Shown here: positions 29,060-37,994 of the stretch, piece after piece
How the letters are laid out: the number at the start of each line of letters is the position of its first letter
Numbering within the stretch: position 1 is the first letter of the stretch
Assembly (NCBI RefSeq): GCF_003946675.1
Contig: NZ_RHOT01000005.1
Coordinates: 1-64,000 of the forward strand
From: Lapidilactobacillus gannanensis
GTDB lineage: Bacteria; Bacillota; Bacilli; Lactobacillales; Lactobacillaceae
DNA length: 64,000 nt
Direction of reading: 5' to 3'
Position numbers and translations under genes: made by a program
The notes under the pieces: generated by a model
What the model saw: only the letters and a program-made list of their open reading frames with translations
Told to the model about the DNA's origin: nothing
The model's database searches: none

Positions 29060-29165
29060 GTGTGAGGGGCAATGGGTAACTCGCGTAGCGTAAATGATTT
29101 GAGCCGCTACTAACCAAATCAAAGCATTATTCAAGTGAGGCCTAGTAAGTTACTGCCCCGAACAC
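29060..29165 (+). repeat. Long-hairpin repeat, unit 3
   Basis: Same ends; the outer stem is again different and again complementary (GGGGCAaTGGGTAAC/GTTACTGCCCC). The middle is shorter. Units start 124 and 127 bp apart. Confidence 0.8.
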
Positions 29166-29292
29166 AATTCAAAACTAGTGCCAACCTGCGAGAAGTATTC
29201 AAATCAGCTTTTTAAGCGCCGGTCGCTTATAATACAGCTAAGACATCGTCGTTAATAAATCGTGATCAAACAAAGAAAGGATTGTTGTTATC

Positions 29293-30222
29293 GTGAAAAG
29301 TTTTGGTTTTACTAATTATGGTGGTCCCGAAGTACTCCAAGAATTCGAGCGCGAGATTCCCACCCCCAAAGCCAATCAAGTTTTAATTAAAGTGGCCGCT
29401 TTTGCAATCAATCCCTATGATATTTCGCTACGCCAAGGAAAATTCAGTCAGGGGCAACCGCTAACTACACCTTATTATCAAGGAACTGATTTAGTTGGCC
29501 AAATTGTGGCCCGGGACGCCAATGTCACCGACTATCAAGTTGGCGATTGGGTTATTAACCGTCGCGCCAAAAGTGGTTACAGTCAATACGTCACGGCGAG
29601 CACAAACAAAATTATGTTGCGACCTTTGACCTTACCGGTGCCGATTGCGGCCAGTTTGCCTTCCCCCGGGATTGCTGCCTATAATGCTTGGTATCACTTT
29701 GACAGTGTTAAACCTAGTGACCAAGTCGCGATTTTAGGCGTGACGGGCGCCGTGGGTTCATTGTTAGCGCAAATTGCCCTTGCTGCTCATCAGCCTATTA
29801 CCGGGATTGCCAACCATCGCCACGAAAAAGTGGCTCGTGAGTTTGGCATTCAGAATTTCCTAGCTTATGATCAATTACCGCCAACTTCTCAATGGCAACA
29901 TCAGCAAACGATTGTTTTTAATACGCTACTTGGTGGCAACGATCACGGTTTAGCCGACAAATTACTAGCACCACATAGCCAATTGATCAGTCTCAATGAC
30001 ACTGCAGTTCAGCTAACAACACCTGACGTTGAAAAGATTACTGTTGCTTATCGACGCGACTTAACTGATCAAGCAGCATTTGAATTTTGGACAAATTATT
30101 TAACTGAACGAAGTCTACAAATAATTATTGACCAAGTTCGACCAGCCACACTGACCAATCTTCGTGATGCTCAAGCAACACTGGCCCAGCATCATTTTGG
30201 TAAGCAAGTCCTCACTTGGTAA
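29293..30222 (+). CDS. Zinc-independent quinone oxidoreductase (MDR family)
   Basis: 309 residues from a GTG with AAAGGA upstream. The GroES-like N-terminal domain (FGFTNYGGPEVLQEFEREIP) leads to the Rossmann fold (VAILGVTGAVGSLLAQIALA). Catalytic zinc ligands are absent, as in the quinone reductase branch. Reduces quinones or enones with NADPH; the exact substrate is unknown. It is a single rightward gene with its own terminator. Confidence 0.88.
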   Translation: MKSFGFTNYGGPEVLQEFEREIPTPKANQVLIKVAAFAINPYDISLRQGKFSQGQPLTTPYYQGTDLVGQIVARDANVTDYQVGDWVINRRAKSGYSQYVTASTNKIMLRPLTLPVPIAASLPSPGIAAYNAWYHFDSVKPSDQVAILGVTGAVGSLLAQIALAAHQPITGIANHRHEKVAREFGIQNFLAYDQLPPTSQWQHQQTIVFNTLLGGNDHGLADKLLAPHSQLISLNDTAVQLTTPDVEKITVAYRRDLTDQAAFEFWTNYLTERSLQIIIDQVRPATLTNLRDAQATLAQHHFGKQVLTW

Positions 30223-30238
30223 TTGCACAGATTTGAAT

Positions 30239-30280
30239 AAAAAGTCTTGGACACTCACAAGAGCTGCCTCAAGACTTTTT
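30239..30280. terminator. Bidirectional terminator
   Basis: AAAAAGTCTTG/CAAGACTTTTT stem between two convergent genes. Confidence 0.85.
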
Positions 30281-30303
30281 ATTTTCGTCTAAATTTTATT
30301 TCC

Positions 30304-31053
30304 CTATTTAGTCTGATTTAATTGCTGATAGCGTTCATTTAACCATTGTAGACTAACCGGCAAATAAGTATCCCAAAATTCCCAATTGTGGGTACCTGTT
30401 TGTTCACGATAATCAAGTTTGTTTAAATATTGCCGGCCAAAAGTATGGAAAGTGCGATTATCCGTCAATAAACTATCATTGGTGCCAATGAATTGTAACA
30501 ACGGCAAATGGGCCACTTTCTGATTAGCTAATAAATTTAATAAGTTAGCCGAGCTATTTTGGAACTTAGTTTGACTACCAAAAATTTGATTCAATAAAGG
30601 GCCCTCTTCTTGCCAAGACTGATTTAAATCCAAGCAACCAGACAGACTAACAGCAGCACCATAACGCTCTGGATAAGTTAGCGCCAACTTAAAGGCACCA
30701 TAACCACCCATTGATAAGCCGGACGCAAATGTCGTGTTGCGGGTCAAGGGCCAATTAAACCAGGTTCGCAAAAATTGTGGTAATTCTGTGGTTAAATATT
30801 GCCAGTAACGTTCCCCAGATGGTAAATCATGATAGAAACTCCGACCACCATCAGGCATCACAATGGCAAAAGGTAATTCTTCTGCATAGCGTGCTAAGGA
30901 ACTCATGGTTAACCAGGCCGAGGCATCATCGGATAAGCCATGCAATAAAAACAGCACTGGCTGATTTTCAATTCGTTTAGCGGGTAAAAGTAGCTGGACC
31001 TGCGTTTGTTTATTTAAACTTGTTGAACGTATTGTAAATGTAGCGATTGTCAT
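30304..31053 (-). CDS. Alpha/beta hydrolase esterase (EstA type)
   Basis: 249 residues. VLFLLHGLSDDASAWL gives the oxyanion region, ASGLSMGGYGAFKLAL the nucleophile serine (GLSMGG), and GTHNWEFWD the catalytic His. The pattern is that of lactic acid bacteria tributyrin esterase, related to S-formylglutathione hydrolases. Probably cytoplasmic, acting on short acyl esters. GGAGTGAG precedes the ATG. Confidence 0.88.
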   Translation of the reverse strand: MTIATFTIRSTSLNKQTQVQLLLPAKRIENQPVLFLLHGLSDDASAWLTMSSLARYAEELPFAIVMPDGGRSFYHDLPSGERYWQYLTTELPQFLRTWFNWPLTRNTTFASGLSMGGYGAFKLALTYPERYGAAVSLSGCLDLNQSWQEEGPLLNQIFGSQTKFQNSSANLLNLLANQKVAHLPLLQFIGTNDSLLTDNRTFHTFGRQYLNKLDYREQTGTHNWEFWDTYLPVSLQWLNERYQQLNQTK

Positions 31054-31306
31054 TCATCTCACTCCAATCCAAAATAAGTATAGCATAACTGCCCTGATCC
31101 CTGTATAAAACTCGGCCAAATTAGCTAGTATCTAGTCTTAGTTCACCAAAAGAACGGGCGAATACACCTAAATCGGTTCATCATTTTTGAAAGCTAAAAT
31201 TTGAATTAGGAGTTCCTAAGAACTATACTTTTAACAGACGTGATTTTCTGCGTTTTAATGAGCCACTTTATAATTAGAGTAAATATTAACTAGGAGTCGA
31301 AGGATT

Positions 31307-32719
31307 ATGGCAAGTCAAGCAAAAGATCGACAAGGAAATACTTATTATCGCATGGCATTTATTTGGACACTAGTAGCTGGCACTTTTACCATGTCAATTA
31401 GTCAGTCATCACTATCAACCGCCTACCCCACTTTGATGGCCTACTTTCATGTTCCCGCTTCAACCATTCAATGGTTAACCACTGGTTTTATGTTGGTGAT
31501 GGTGGTCATGATGCCAGTAAGTCCCTGGCTACTAAATAATTTACGATTTCCAGCCTTATTCATTAGTATGTTAGCCTTATTTGATATTGGCACTTTAATC
31601 ATCTTTTTTGCGCCGACCTTTCCGTTGATGATGTTGGGTCGAGTACTTGAAGCGATGGCTGTTGGTATTATGTTCCCGTCATATCAAACAGTTATGTTGC
31701 GCATCACGCCAGAGGCTAAGCGTGGATCCATCATGGGATTTGCAGGGCTAGTCATGGGTTCAGCTTTGGCAATCGGCCCAATTATTTCTGGCATTGTTTT
31801 AAAATACACAACTTGGCAAGGACTCTTTGTTGTCTTTATGATTATTATCACTTTGGTGCTATTATTATCATTTAAAACTATCAAAGATGTGATGCCTCAA
31901 AAGAAATCACCGCTGGATTATCAATCTGTTTTTGGCAGTTTAGGCTTTATTGGTATTTTATACGTTGTGAATCAAATTGGTCAGCCAACGGCCAACTGGG
32001 GACTTCTGACATTGCTCCTAATCATTAGTCTTTTAGCGATTGGCTACTTTGTCTGGCGCCAATTCCATTTGACGCAACCTTTATTAGACCTGCACGTCTT
32101 ACAAAACTTCAATTTTGACTTGGCAGTTTTATTAACCGGCGTGTCATATATTGCCTTAATCGTTGTCACGATTATTTTTCCCCTCTATTATCAAAACATT
32201 TTAGGCTTATCTCCCTTTATTTCTGGCATGGCTTTAGTTCCTGGGGCAGTGGTGTTAAGCATCTTGAACCCAGTAACCGGTCGGCTAGCCGATAAAATCG
32301 GTTTTAAGGCAACGATGCTAACTGGGATGGCCATGATCGTTACAGGCTGGTCTTTATTAGCCTTTATTCCCGGCCAACAAACGCTCACTGCCATGATCAT
32401 CATTGCGGCGCTAATTGAAGGTGGCAATGCCTTTGTGATGATGCCGGCAGTTACATTAGGGGCTAATTCATTGCCTGATCAATTAATTGCTCATGGTACT
32501 GCAGTTATTACTACAGTGCGGCAGATTTTAGGTTCTGCTGGCGTGGCCATTGCTACCTTAGTCTTGGCGTTGAGCACCAAACGGCATCAATCCCTCGGCC
32601 GAGCGGCTGCCGACTTAGCAGGCTACCATGCTGTCTTTGTAACTTTCTTAATCGTCGCAGTTATTGGGTTCATTGTGGCAATTACCCTAAAGAATACCGT
32701 TCCCCCTAAAAAGAAATAA
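31307..32719 (+). CDS. MFS drug exporter, DHA2 (EmrB/QacA) family
   Basis: 470 residues with about 14 hydrophobic segments. FTMSISQSSLSTAYPTLMAY is TM1 of the family. MLGRVLEAMAVGIMFPSYQT and the following region contain motif A/B features, and TGRLADKIGFKATML another motif A copy. An H+-coupled exporter of lipophilic compounds; substrate not predictable. No regulator adjoins it. Confidence 0.9.
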   Translation: MASQAKDRQGNTYYRMAFIWTLVAGTFTMSISQSSLSTAYPTLMAYFHVPASTIQWLTTGFMLVMVVMMPVSPWLLNNLRFPALFISMLALFDIGTLIIFFAPTFPLMMLGRVLEAMAVGIMFPSYQTVMLRITPEAKRGSIMGFAGLVMGSALAIGPIISGIVLKYTTWQGLFVVFMIIITLVLLLSFKTIKDVMPQKKSPLDYQSVFGSLGFIGILYVVNQIGQPTANWGLLTLLLIISLLAIGYFVWRQFHLTQPLLDLHVLQNFNFDLAVLLTGVSYIALIVVTIIFPLYYQNILGLSPFISGMALVPGAVVLSILNPVTGRLADKIGFKATMLTGMAMIVTGWSLLAFIPGQQTLTAMIIIAALIEGGNAFVMMPAVTLGANSLPDQLIAHGTAVITTVRQILGSAGVAIATLVLALSTKRHQSLGRAAADLAGYHAVFVTFLIVAVIGFIVAITLKNTVPPKKK

Positions 32720-32741
32720 AAATTTCATTGCTACCATCATC

Positions 32742-32791
32742 AAAAAAGGTTTCCACGTCACGGCATTTTGCTGACTTGGAAACCTTTTTTT
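32742..32791. terminator. Bidirectional terminator
   Basis: AAAAAAGGTTTCCA/TGGAAACCTTTTTTT with ACGTCA/TGAC inside, between convergent genes. Confidence 0.9.
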
Positions 32792-32796
32792 GCTGG

Positions 32797-33321
32797 TTAT
32801 TTAGCTGTTAAATCACGCCGCATTAATAGATCCGTCTGTGGGTCCGCTCCTAGCTGGAAAGTATGTTGACCTACTTGATAGAAGCCTAACTTTTTATAAA
32901 AAGCCTGAGCAGGATAATTCCGCTCCCAAACTCCTAACCAAATAAATGCCTTACCTGATTGTTCAGCTTGTTGAACAGCGCTCTGATAAAGAAAACGACC
33001 TAGGCCTTGACGCTTATATTGTGGGCGAATATATATCCGTTCGATTTCAAAGCCAGTTGCCCCTAACGCCTCTGACTGAGCTTGCCCCCAATTAACTTTC
33101 AAATAGCCAGCCACTTGATCAGCCAATAAAACAAAATAAAAGGCCGACTCTTGATTAGTTAATTCACTGGTTAATTGCTGAGTACTGTAAGCCTGATCAA
33201 GATACTCAGCTAAATCAGCAGCCGAATTCTCATTTGCAAAAGTATCCGCGAAAGTTTCTCGGCTAATTTGTTGAAGGGTCGTTAGATCGCTTAGTACAAC
33301 TTGTTTTAAAATTGGTGTCAT
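32797..33321 (-). CDS. GNAT acetyltransferase
   Basis: 174 residues. An N-terminal half with EYLDQAYSTQQL precedes the acetyl-CoA site (YIRPQYKRQGLGRFLYQSAV) and GVWERNYPAQAFYKKLGFYQ. The spacing matches spermidine/spermine-type or general RimI-like N-acetyltransferases. Substrate unknown. GGAGG upstream supports the ATG at 33321. Confidence 0.9.
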   Translation of the reverse strand: MTPILKQVVLSDLTTLQQISRETFADTFANENSAADLAEYLDQAYSTQQLTSELTNQESAFYFVLLADQVAGYLKVNWGQAQSEALGATGFEIERIYIRPQYKRQGLGRFLYQSAVQQAEQSGKAFIWLGVWERNYPAQAFYKKLGFYQVGQHTFQLGADPQTDLLMRRDLTAK

Positions 33322-33452
33322 CAAAATAACCTCCTAAAATAACATGTTCAGAACAACCAATGACTGCGGTCAGACTAGCTTTCAAACAAGACGCCTAAAA
33401 TCACTTATGCCACAGCCCAGTTAATTTTATTTTAAAAGTTTTGTTATCAAAA

Positions 33453-33803
33453 TTAAAGGTTTTTCCCGGAAATAAGCTGCATCTGCTTAATCACACGTTG
33501 AACATCATTTACTCGAAATTCCAAACTCGTCAAGAAGATTAACTTATTCTGGTCGGCTTTATCAAAGAAAAGCTGATGTTCTAATCCCGGCGCACAAATT
33601 AATAATTGATTATGAGCTGCAATCAAAGAGGCAATATCGCCAAATGTTTGGTCTAAAGAAACTTGCCAAGGTAAATCTAGTCGACCAATTTCCTGAAGGA
33701 GAGTTCGACGATAATGTTTAATATTGCCATCAAGTCTAAACTGAGAAGGCATTAAATTTCCTAAGATGGGTTCACTGTTAAATACAATCACGGCCTGTTT
33801 CAT
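33453..33803 (-). CDS. Hypothetical protein downstream of the PTS
   Basis: 116 residues starting MKQAVIVFNSEPILGNLMPS. AAGGAG is upstream of the ATG at 33803, and the earlier ATG has no such signal. An alternating hydrophobic pattern (QLLICAPGLEHQLFF, then LIFLTSLEF) suggests an alpha/beta fold, loosely like a PTS IIB subunit. The catalytic cysteine position is not clear. A terminator separates it from the PTS gene. Confidence 0.5.
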   Translation of the reverse strand: MKQAVIVFNSEPILGNLMPSQFRLDGNIKHYRRTLLQEIGRLDLPWQVSLDQTFGDIASLIAAHNQLLICAPGLEHQLFFDKADQNKLIFLTSLEFRVNDVQRVIKQMQLISGKNL

Positions 33804-33910
33804 AGTTACTAGCTCCTTATACAGTTTTAACATCATCTTACTCGTTAATACACAAGGTTACCAGTACCAGTCAGAAAATATCTAATCACTTCATCAGCGC
33901 CATTGCTAGA

Positions 33911-33956
33911 AAAACAAAAAATATCACATTGACTTTAAAAATTGTCAATGTGATAT
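33911..33956 (-). terminator. Terminator of the PTS operon
   Basis: ATATCACATTGAC/GTCAATGTGATAT, 13-bp perfect stem, followed on the leftward strand by TTTTTTG. Confidence 0.85.
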
Positions 33957-34074
33957 TCATCGTGGCTGAGTATTCGTCTTTTTAACGACAACACTCAGTG
34001 ATATATTTTGTTGCATAGTCAACACAAATTGTTCAGCCGATTCATTGATCAGCACTAAATTTGGGGGAATTTAG

Positions 34075-36105
34075 TTATTTACTTTCAACTGATCCAATTT
34101 CGTCATTGACGTTAACTGCCTGACTAGGTTCAACTGTGATTGACGACATGTGATCACCATTTGTGACAGCAACGATCATATCAGTTTTCAAACCAGCAGT
34201 TTTAATAGCTGCTAAGTCAACATTAGCAATCAATTGACCGCGATTAATTTGTTGCCCTTCAGTCACCATAATCGTAAATGGTTCACCCTTAAGGCTAACT
34301 GTATCTAAGCCCATGTGCAGCAAAACTTCCAAGCCAGAAGCAGTTTTAATTCCTAAAGCGTGTTTGGTTGGGAAAATACTGCTGATCGTCCCAGCAATTG
34401 GTGCAAAGATTTCACCATTTTCTGGAATTACAGCGAAGCCATCACCCATCATTTTGGTTGAGAAGACATCATCAGAAACTTCAGTAATTGGAATTAACTT
34501 ACCAGTTGCAACTGCGTAAAGTTCTGACGTTTTAGCAACTGGTTCTTCAGCGGTTGCTTCTTCAGACACTGGTGTCGTCGTCTCGGTTGCTGGTGTTGCA
34601 GCAGTTTCTTTTGCAGCCGCGGTTGGCCGTGGACCACCTTGATGCAGTTTAGTCATTTCATCAGCAACAAACTGAACGTCAGTCCCAACGATAACTTGAA
34701 TATTTTTACCATCAATGACTTTAACCCCGGGAACACCGGTCGCCTTGATTTTGGCTTGATCAACTGTACCAGTATCAGCAACTTGTAAACGTAAACGAGT
34801 GGTACAGTTATCAATTGAAGTGACGTTAGCAGCGCCACCTAAAGCGTTGTAGATTTCGTCTGCTAAAACAGCATATTTGTCACTACCCTTGGTGAATGGA
34901 TCGATACTTTCAGAAGCTTCATCTTCACCTTTTTCACGACCTGGTGTCATTAAATTGAACTTCTTAATGGCAAAGCGGAACCCGAAGTAGTAAATTGCGG
35001 CAAAAGCCAAGCCTTGCACTAACAACATCAATGGCTGATGTGCAACTGGATTCTTAAGTGAGAGAATGTAATCAACAAACCCAGCACTAAACGCAAAGCC
35101 AGAGGTCCAATGGAAGAATGCACTAACGGCTAAGGATAAACCAGTGAAGATTGCATGTAAAACATAAAGTGGCCAAGCAACAAACATGAAGGAGAATTCA
35201 AGTGGTTCTGAAACACCGGTAAAGAATGAAGCAAACGCACCAGCTAGCATCAAGGATGCAGTCACCTTACGTTTTTCAGGCCGGGCTGCTTGATAAATTG
35301 CTAAAGCGCCGGCTGGCAAACCAAACATCATAATTGGGAAGAACCCAGCTTGATACATACCTGTTTTACCAACAATTGCTAAGCCCTTGTCAATGGCACT
35401 CTGACCAGCTAAGAAGTTACCAATATCGTTAATGCCAGCAACATCAAACCAGAATACTGAGTTCAAGGCGTGATGTAAGCCAGTTGGAATCAATAATCGG
35501 TTAAAGAACCCGTAAAGGCCAGCACCGATGAAGCCTAAATTAGAAATCATCTTACCAAAGCCAACTAAAACAGAGTATACGCCAGGCCAGATAAAGAGCA
35601 AAGCCCCAGAAACAACTAACATGGCAATCGCCGACATGATTGGTACTAAACGTTTCCCACTAAAGAAGGACAACGCCATTGGTAATTGCACATGGCTGAA
35701 ACGATTATACATTGCTGCGGCAATTAAACCAGCAACAATCCCGACAAAGACGTTATTACCCATGGTACTAAAAGCTGGGTTAACATCAGTTAATTTCTTT
35801 AAACCTAATAAACCTTGAACTGATTTCGGTGCTAAAACTGTCATTGGCACTAAATAAGCCACTAACCCAGATAACGCAGCCGCGCCATCTTTATCTTTCG
35901 ACATTCCTAAAGCCAAACCAACGGCAAATAATAATGCCAAATGATTTAGAATTGCTAAACCAGCATTCATTAAGAAGGTCGTCAGTGAGTTGGCTCCTGC
36001 TGTCCCGACAATCCAGTTAGCAATCCCAACTAGTAATGATGCAGCGGGTAATACGGCCACTGGTAACATTAAAGACCGTCCCATTCGTTGCATATATGCT
36101 TTCAT
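34075..36105 (-). CDS. PTS glucose/N-acetylglucosamine-type EIICBA
   Basis: 676 residues in IIC-IIB-IIA order. The IIC domain (about 1-385) starts MQRMGRSLMLPVAVLPAASL. The GlcNAc-branch blocks LIPTGLHHALNSVFWFDVAG and FFPIMMFGLPAGALAIYQAA point to N-acetylglucosamine (NagE-like) rather than glucose. IIB (about 410-485) has the phosphocysteine in IDNCTTRLRLQV. IIA (about 530-660) has the His in VLLHMGLDTVSLKG. Imports and phosphorylates the sugar. It overlaps the antiterminator gene by 4 nt. Confidence 0.92.
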   Translation of the reverse strand: MKAYMQRMGRSLMLPVAVLPAASLLVGIANWIVGTAGANSLTTFLMNAGLAILNHLALLFAVGLALGMSKDKDGAAALSGLVAYLVPMTVLAPKSVQGLLGLKKLTDVNPAFSTMGNNVFVGIVAGLIAAAMYNRFSHVQLPMALSFFSGKRLVPIMSAIAMLVVSGALLFIWPGVYSVLVGFGKMISNLGFIGAGLYGFFNRLLIPTGLHHALNSVFWFDVAGINDIGNFLAGQSAIDKGLAIVGKTGMYQAGFFPIMMFGLPAGALAIYQAARPEKRKVTASLMLAGAFASFFTGVSEPLEFSFMFVAWPLYVLHAIFTGLSLAVSAFFHWTSGFAFSAGFVDYILSLKNPVAHQPLMLLVQGLAFAAIYYFGFRFAIKKFNLMTPGREKGEDEASESIDPFTKGSDKYAVLADEIYNALGGAANVTSIDNCTTRLRLQVADTGTVDQAKIKATGVPGVKVIDGKNIQVIVGTDVQFVADEMTKLHQGGPRPTAAAKETAATPATETTTPVSEEATAEEPVAKTSELYAVATGKLIPITEVSDDVFSTKMMGDGFAVIPENGEIFAPIAGTISSIFPTKHALGIKTASGLEVLLHMGLDTVSLKGEPFTIMVTEGQQINRGQLIANVDLAAIKTAGLKTDMIVAVTNGDHMSSITVEPSQAVNVNDEIGSVESK

Positions 36106-36962
36106 TTCTTTTCCTCCGCTTTCATACTTTCTTTGGCCATACGCAAGCGTTCAATATGAATCGCAATATAGCCTAACTCTTCTGTGGTGGTCGACATTTG
36201 ATAACTTTTCGTTAAAAGCACTCGAATTTTCTTCGCGATTAAATAACTTTCTGGATACTTCTGTTTCACCAAATCAACTATTTCGCTATCTAACACAGCA
36301 TATTGCTGATTATGATAGCGCTGTAACAGCTGTCGTAAATGATTAGCTAAGCGTGAATAGTTCAACGCCATCGCGTCAGAATGAATATCAATATCCAGTT
36401 CTTGCTCAATCAAATGAATCACATCAGAAACAATCGTGACCTCGCGGATACTCCGACTGCGAGTTGACTGATTATTGCGCCCACTATGTAAGTGAATAGC
36501 AATGTAGCCGGCCTCGTCATAACTATAGGGAATACCCAGTGACTTGTTTAAATAATCCACCGCCCATTGTGCAATTGCAAATTCTTCATCATAAAGAACT
36601 TCAATTTCACGTAAAAGCTTATTCCGAATAAAAATCCCGTTCTGAATGTTGCTTGCTGAGAAAGCCAAGTGATCTGTTAAAGCAATTAACAGATGTTCAT
36701 TCAAGTGTTCCATTAAAACTGTTTCGGCGTGATCAATAATATGTTCAGCTGCAAAAAGATACTTTTCATCAATTTGATTCAGTAAGTCTTGCAACTTGAT
36801 CTGACCTTCTGGCTCTAAAATAAACAGCCGTTCAATTTGACGCCGAAAAATCCGATCATTTCTCTTTTTATTGAAACCAATGCCCTTACCAATTGCCACC
36901 TTTTCCTGATCGTCATCAAGTACTAGGACGGCATTTTGATTTAAAACTTTTTTGATTTTCAT
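36102..36962 (-). CDS. BglG/LicT-family transcriptional antiterminator
   Basis: 286 residues. An RNA-binding CAT domain (MKIKKVLNQNAVLVLDDDQE, about 1-60) precedes two PRD domains (about 65-170 and 175-280) with the phosphorylatable His in FSASNI.../HIIDHAE and YIAIHLHSGRN, YIAIHIERLR. It binds an antiterminator RNA hairpin to allow PTS expression when sugar is present. The start at 36962 is supported by GAGGG 8 nt upstream. A leader terminator lies about 50 bp before it. Confidence 0.93.
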   Translation of the reverse strand: MKIKKVLNQNAVLVLDDDQEKVAIGKGIGFNKKRNDRIFRRQIERLFILEPEGQIKLQDLLNQIDEKYLFAAEHIIDHAETVLMEHLNEHLLIALTDHLAFSASNIQNGIFIRNKLLREIEVLYDEEFAIAQWAVDYLNKSLGIPYSYDEAGYIAIHLHSGRNNQSTRSRSIREVTIVSDVIHLIEQELDIDIHSDAMALNYSRLANHLRQLLQRYHNQQYAVLDSEIVDLVKQKYPESYLIAKKIRVLLTKSYQMSTTTEELGYIAIHIERLRMAKESMKAEEKK

Positions 36963-37010
36963 GCTATTAACCCTCATCTGCAGATGTGTTATTTGCGTTG
37001 CTACATAATA

Positions 37011-37068
37011 CCAAAAAGGGCATGGAAAAGTCTACTAAAGTTCATCACTTTAGCAGTCTTTCCATGCC
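37011..37068 (-). terminator. Leader terminator of the antiterminator-PTS operon
   Basis: GGCATGGAAA/TTTCCATGCC stem with an inner TACTAAAGTT/ACTTTAGCA stem, then TTTTT on the leftward strand. Its position in front of a LicT-type gene marks it as the regulated terminator. The antiterminator (RAT) sequence would overlap its upstream arm, but I cannot delimit it with confidence. Confidence 0.75.
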
Positions 37069-37217
37069 TAGTATTATCTAGTCACATAAAATCATATTGT
37101 TAACGTTTACAAATTTACCACACAAAAATTACTTTTGCAACTAAAATTAGAAAAAGAGTTCTAACTCACATTTAGTTAGGAAAAAATAAACTAACATTTT
37201 GATAAATCTTATTACCG

Positions 37218-37994
37218 CTAATAATGCCCCGACGTACCTTGCTCCTGAGCACGATTTGACGCTCGCCGATAAACTAAAATGCCTATTGCAAACCACCCAA
37301 TAGCATTAAGCATGCTAATTAAAAAAAGTTGTCCATTTTGAATCCAAAAACTTTGGCCCTGGACAATCAAACTCAGCCAATGGTAAATCGGCGTCATTGG
37401 TAAAACCGAGCCGAGAATCTTACCGAAAATACCTTGCTTGGCAAATGGATAAACAATTAAGAACAGAAAGCCGAATTGAATAATAGTTAATAATTGACTG
37501 ACCCGTTTAAAGACAATCGCCAAACTAACGACTAATAAACCAACACCCATGGCCACAAGTAAGGCTAGCAAAACTCGCAAAATAATTGCCGGACTTAATT
37601 TGATTTGAAAATCAATCAGTAGCAACAATAAAATCAAAACCACCAACACAAATAATAGGGAAAAAATAATGTTGACCGCACTGCGTACCAGAAAGATTTT
37701 TACCGGTGAATATCGTGATAAATACAATTGTTCCAGAGTGCCACTTTCAGCTTCTTCAGCAATCGCAAAACCATTATCGCCAACCGTATTTAGAATGAGC
37801 ATCCACAGCACATAGCTCACCACCAAATCGCTAAGATGATTACCTAAAATTGGCATCCCGACAATATACTGACTCCCAAATATAAGGGCAAAAAAGCTAC
37901 CAGCTGCAATCAAGATTTGAGCAATCGTCTCCGTTGGATAGCGGCGATAAGTTAACAGAATCCGGCGAATTTCAGCGCTAAAAACAGATTTCAT
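37218..37994 (-). CDS. ABC-2 type transporter permease
   Basis: 258 residues, six hydrophobic segments, for example IAQILIAAGSFFALIFGSQY and VVLILLLLLIDFQI. The sequence EEAESGTLEQLYLSRYSP between TM2 and TM3 is the amphipathic loop typical of ABC-2 permeases of the DrrB/CcmB style. It starts inside the ATPase stop and forms an exporter with it. Substrate unknown. Confidence 0.9.
   Translation of the reverse strand: MKSVFSAEIRRILLTYRRYPTETIAQILIAAGSFFALIFGSQYIVGMPILGNHLSDLVVSYVLWMLILNTVGDNGFAIAEEAESGTLEQLYLSRYSPVKIFLVRSAVNIIFSLLFVLVVLILLLLLIDFQIKLSPAIILRVLLALLVAMGVGLLVVSLAIVFKRVSQLLTIIQFGFLFLIVYPFAKQGIFGKILGSVLPMTPIYHWLSLIVQGQSFWIQNGQLFLISMLNAIGWFAIGILVYRRASNRAQEQGTSGHY

Larger units (their letters stand above)
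28749..29292. other. 544-bp intergenic region with hairpin array
   Basis: Contains three tandem long hairpins (separate entries) and, after them, the promoter region of the rightward oxidoreductase. No ORF with a start and ribosome site is visible. Confidence 0.7.

Noticed and set aside
28809-29165. CRISPR-like array
   Set aside because: Only three units of more than 100 bp, each self-complementary, with constant 12-bp separators and no cas genes.
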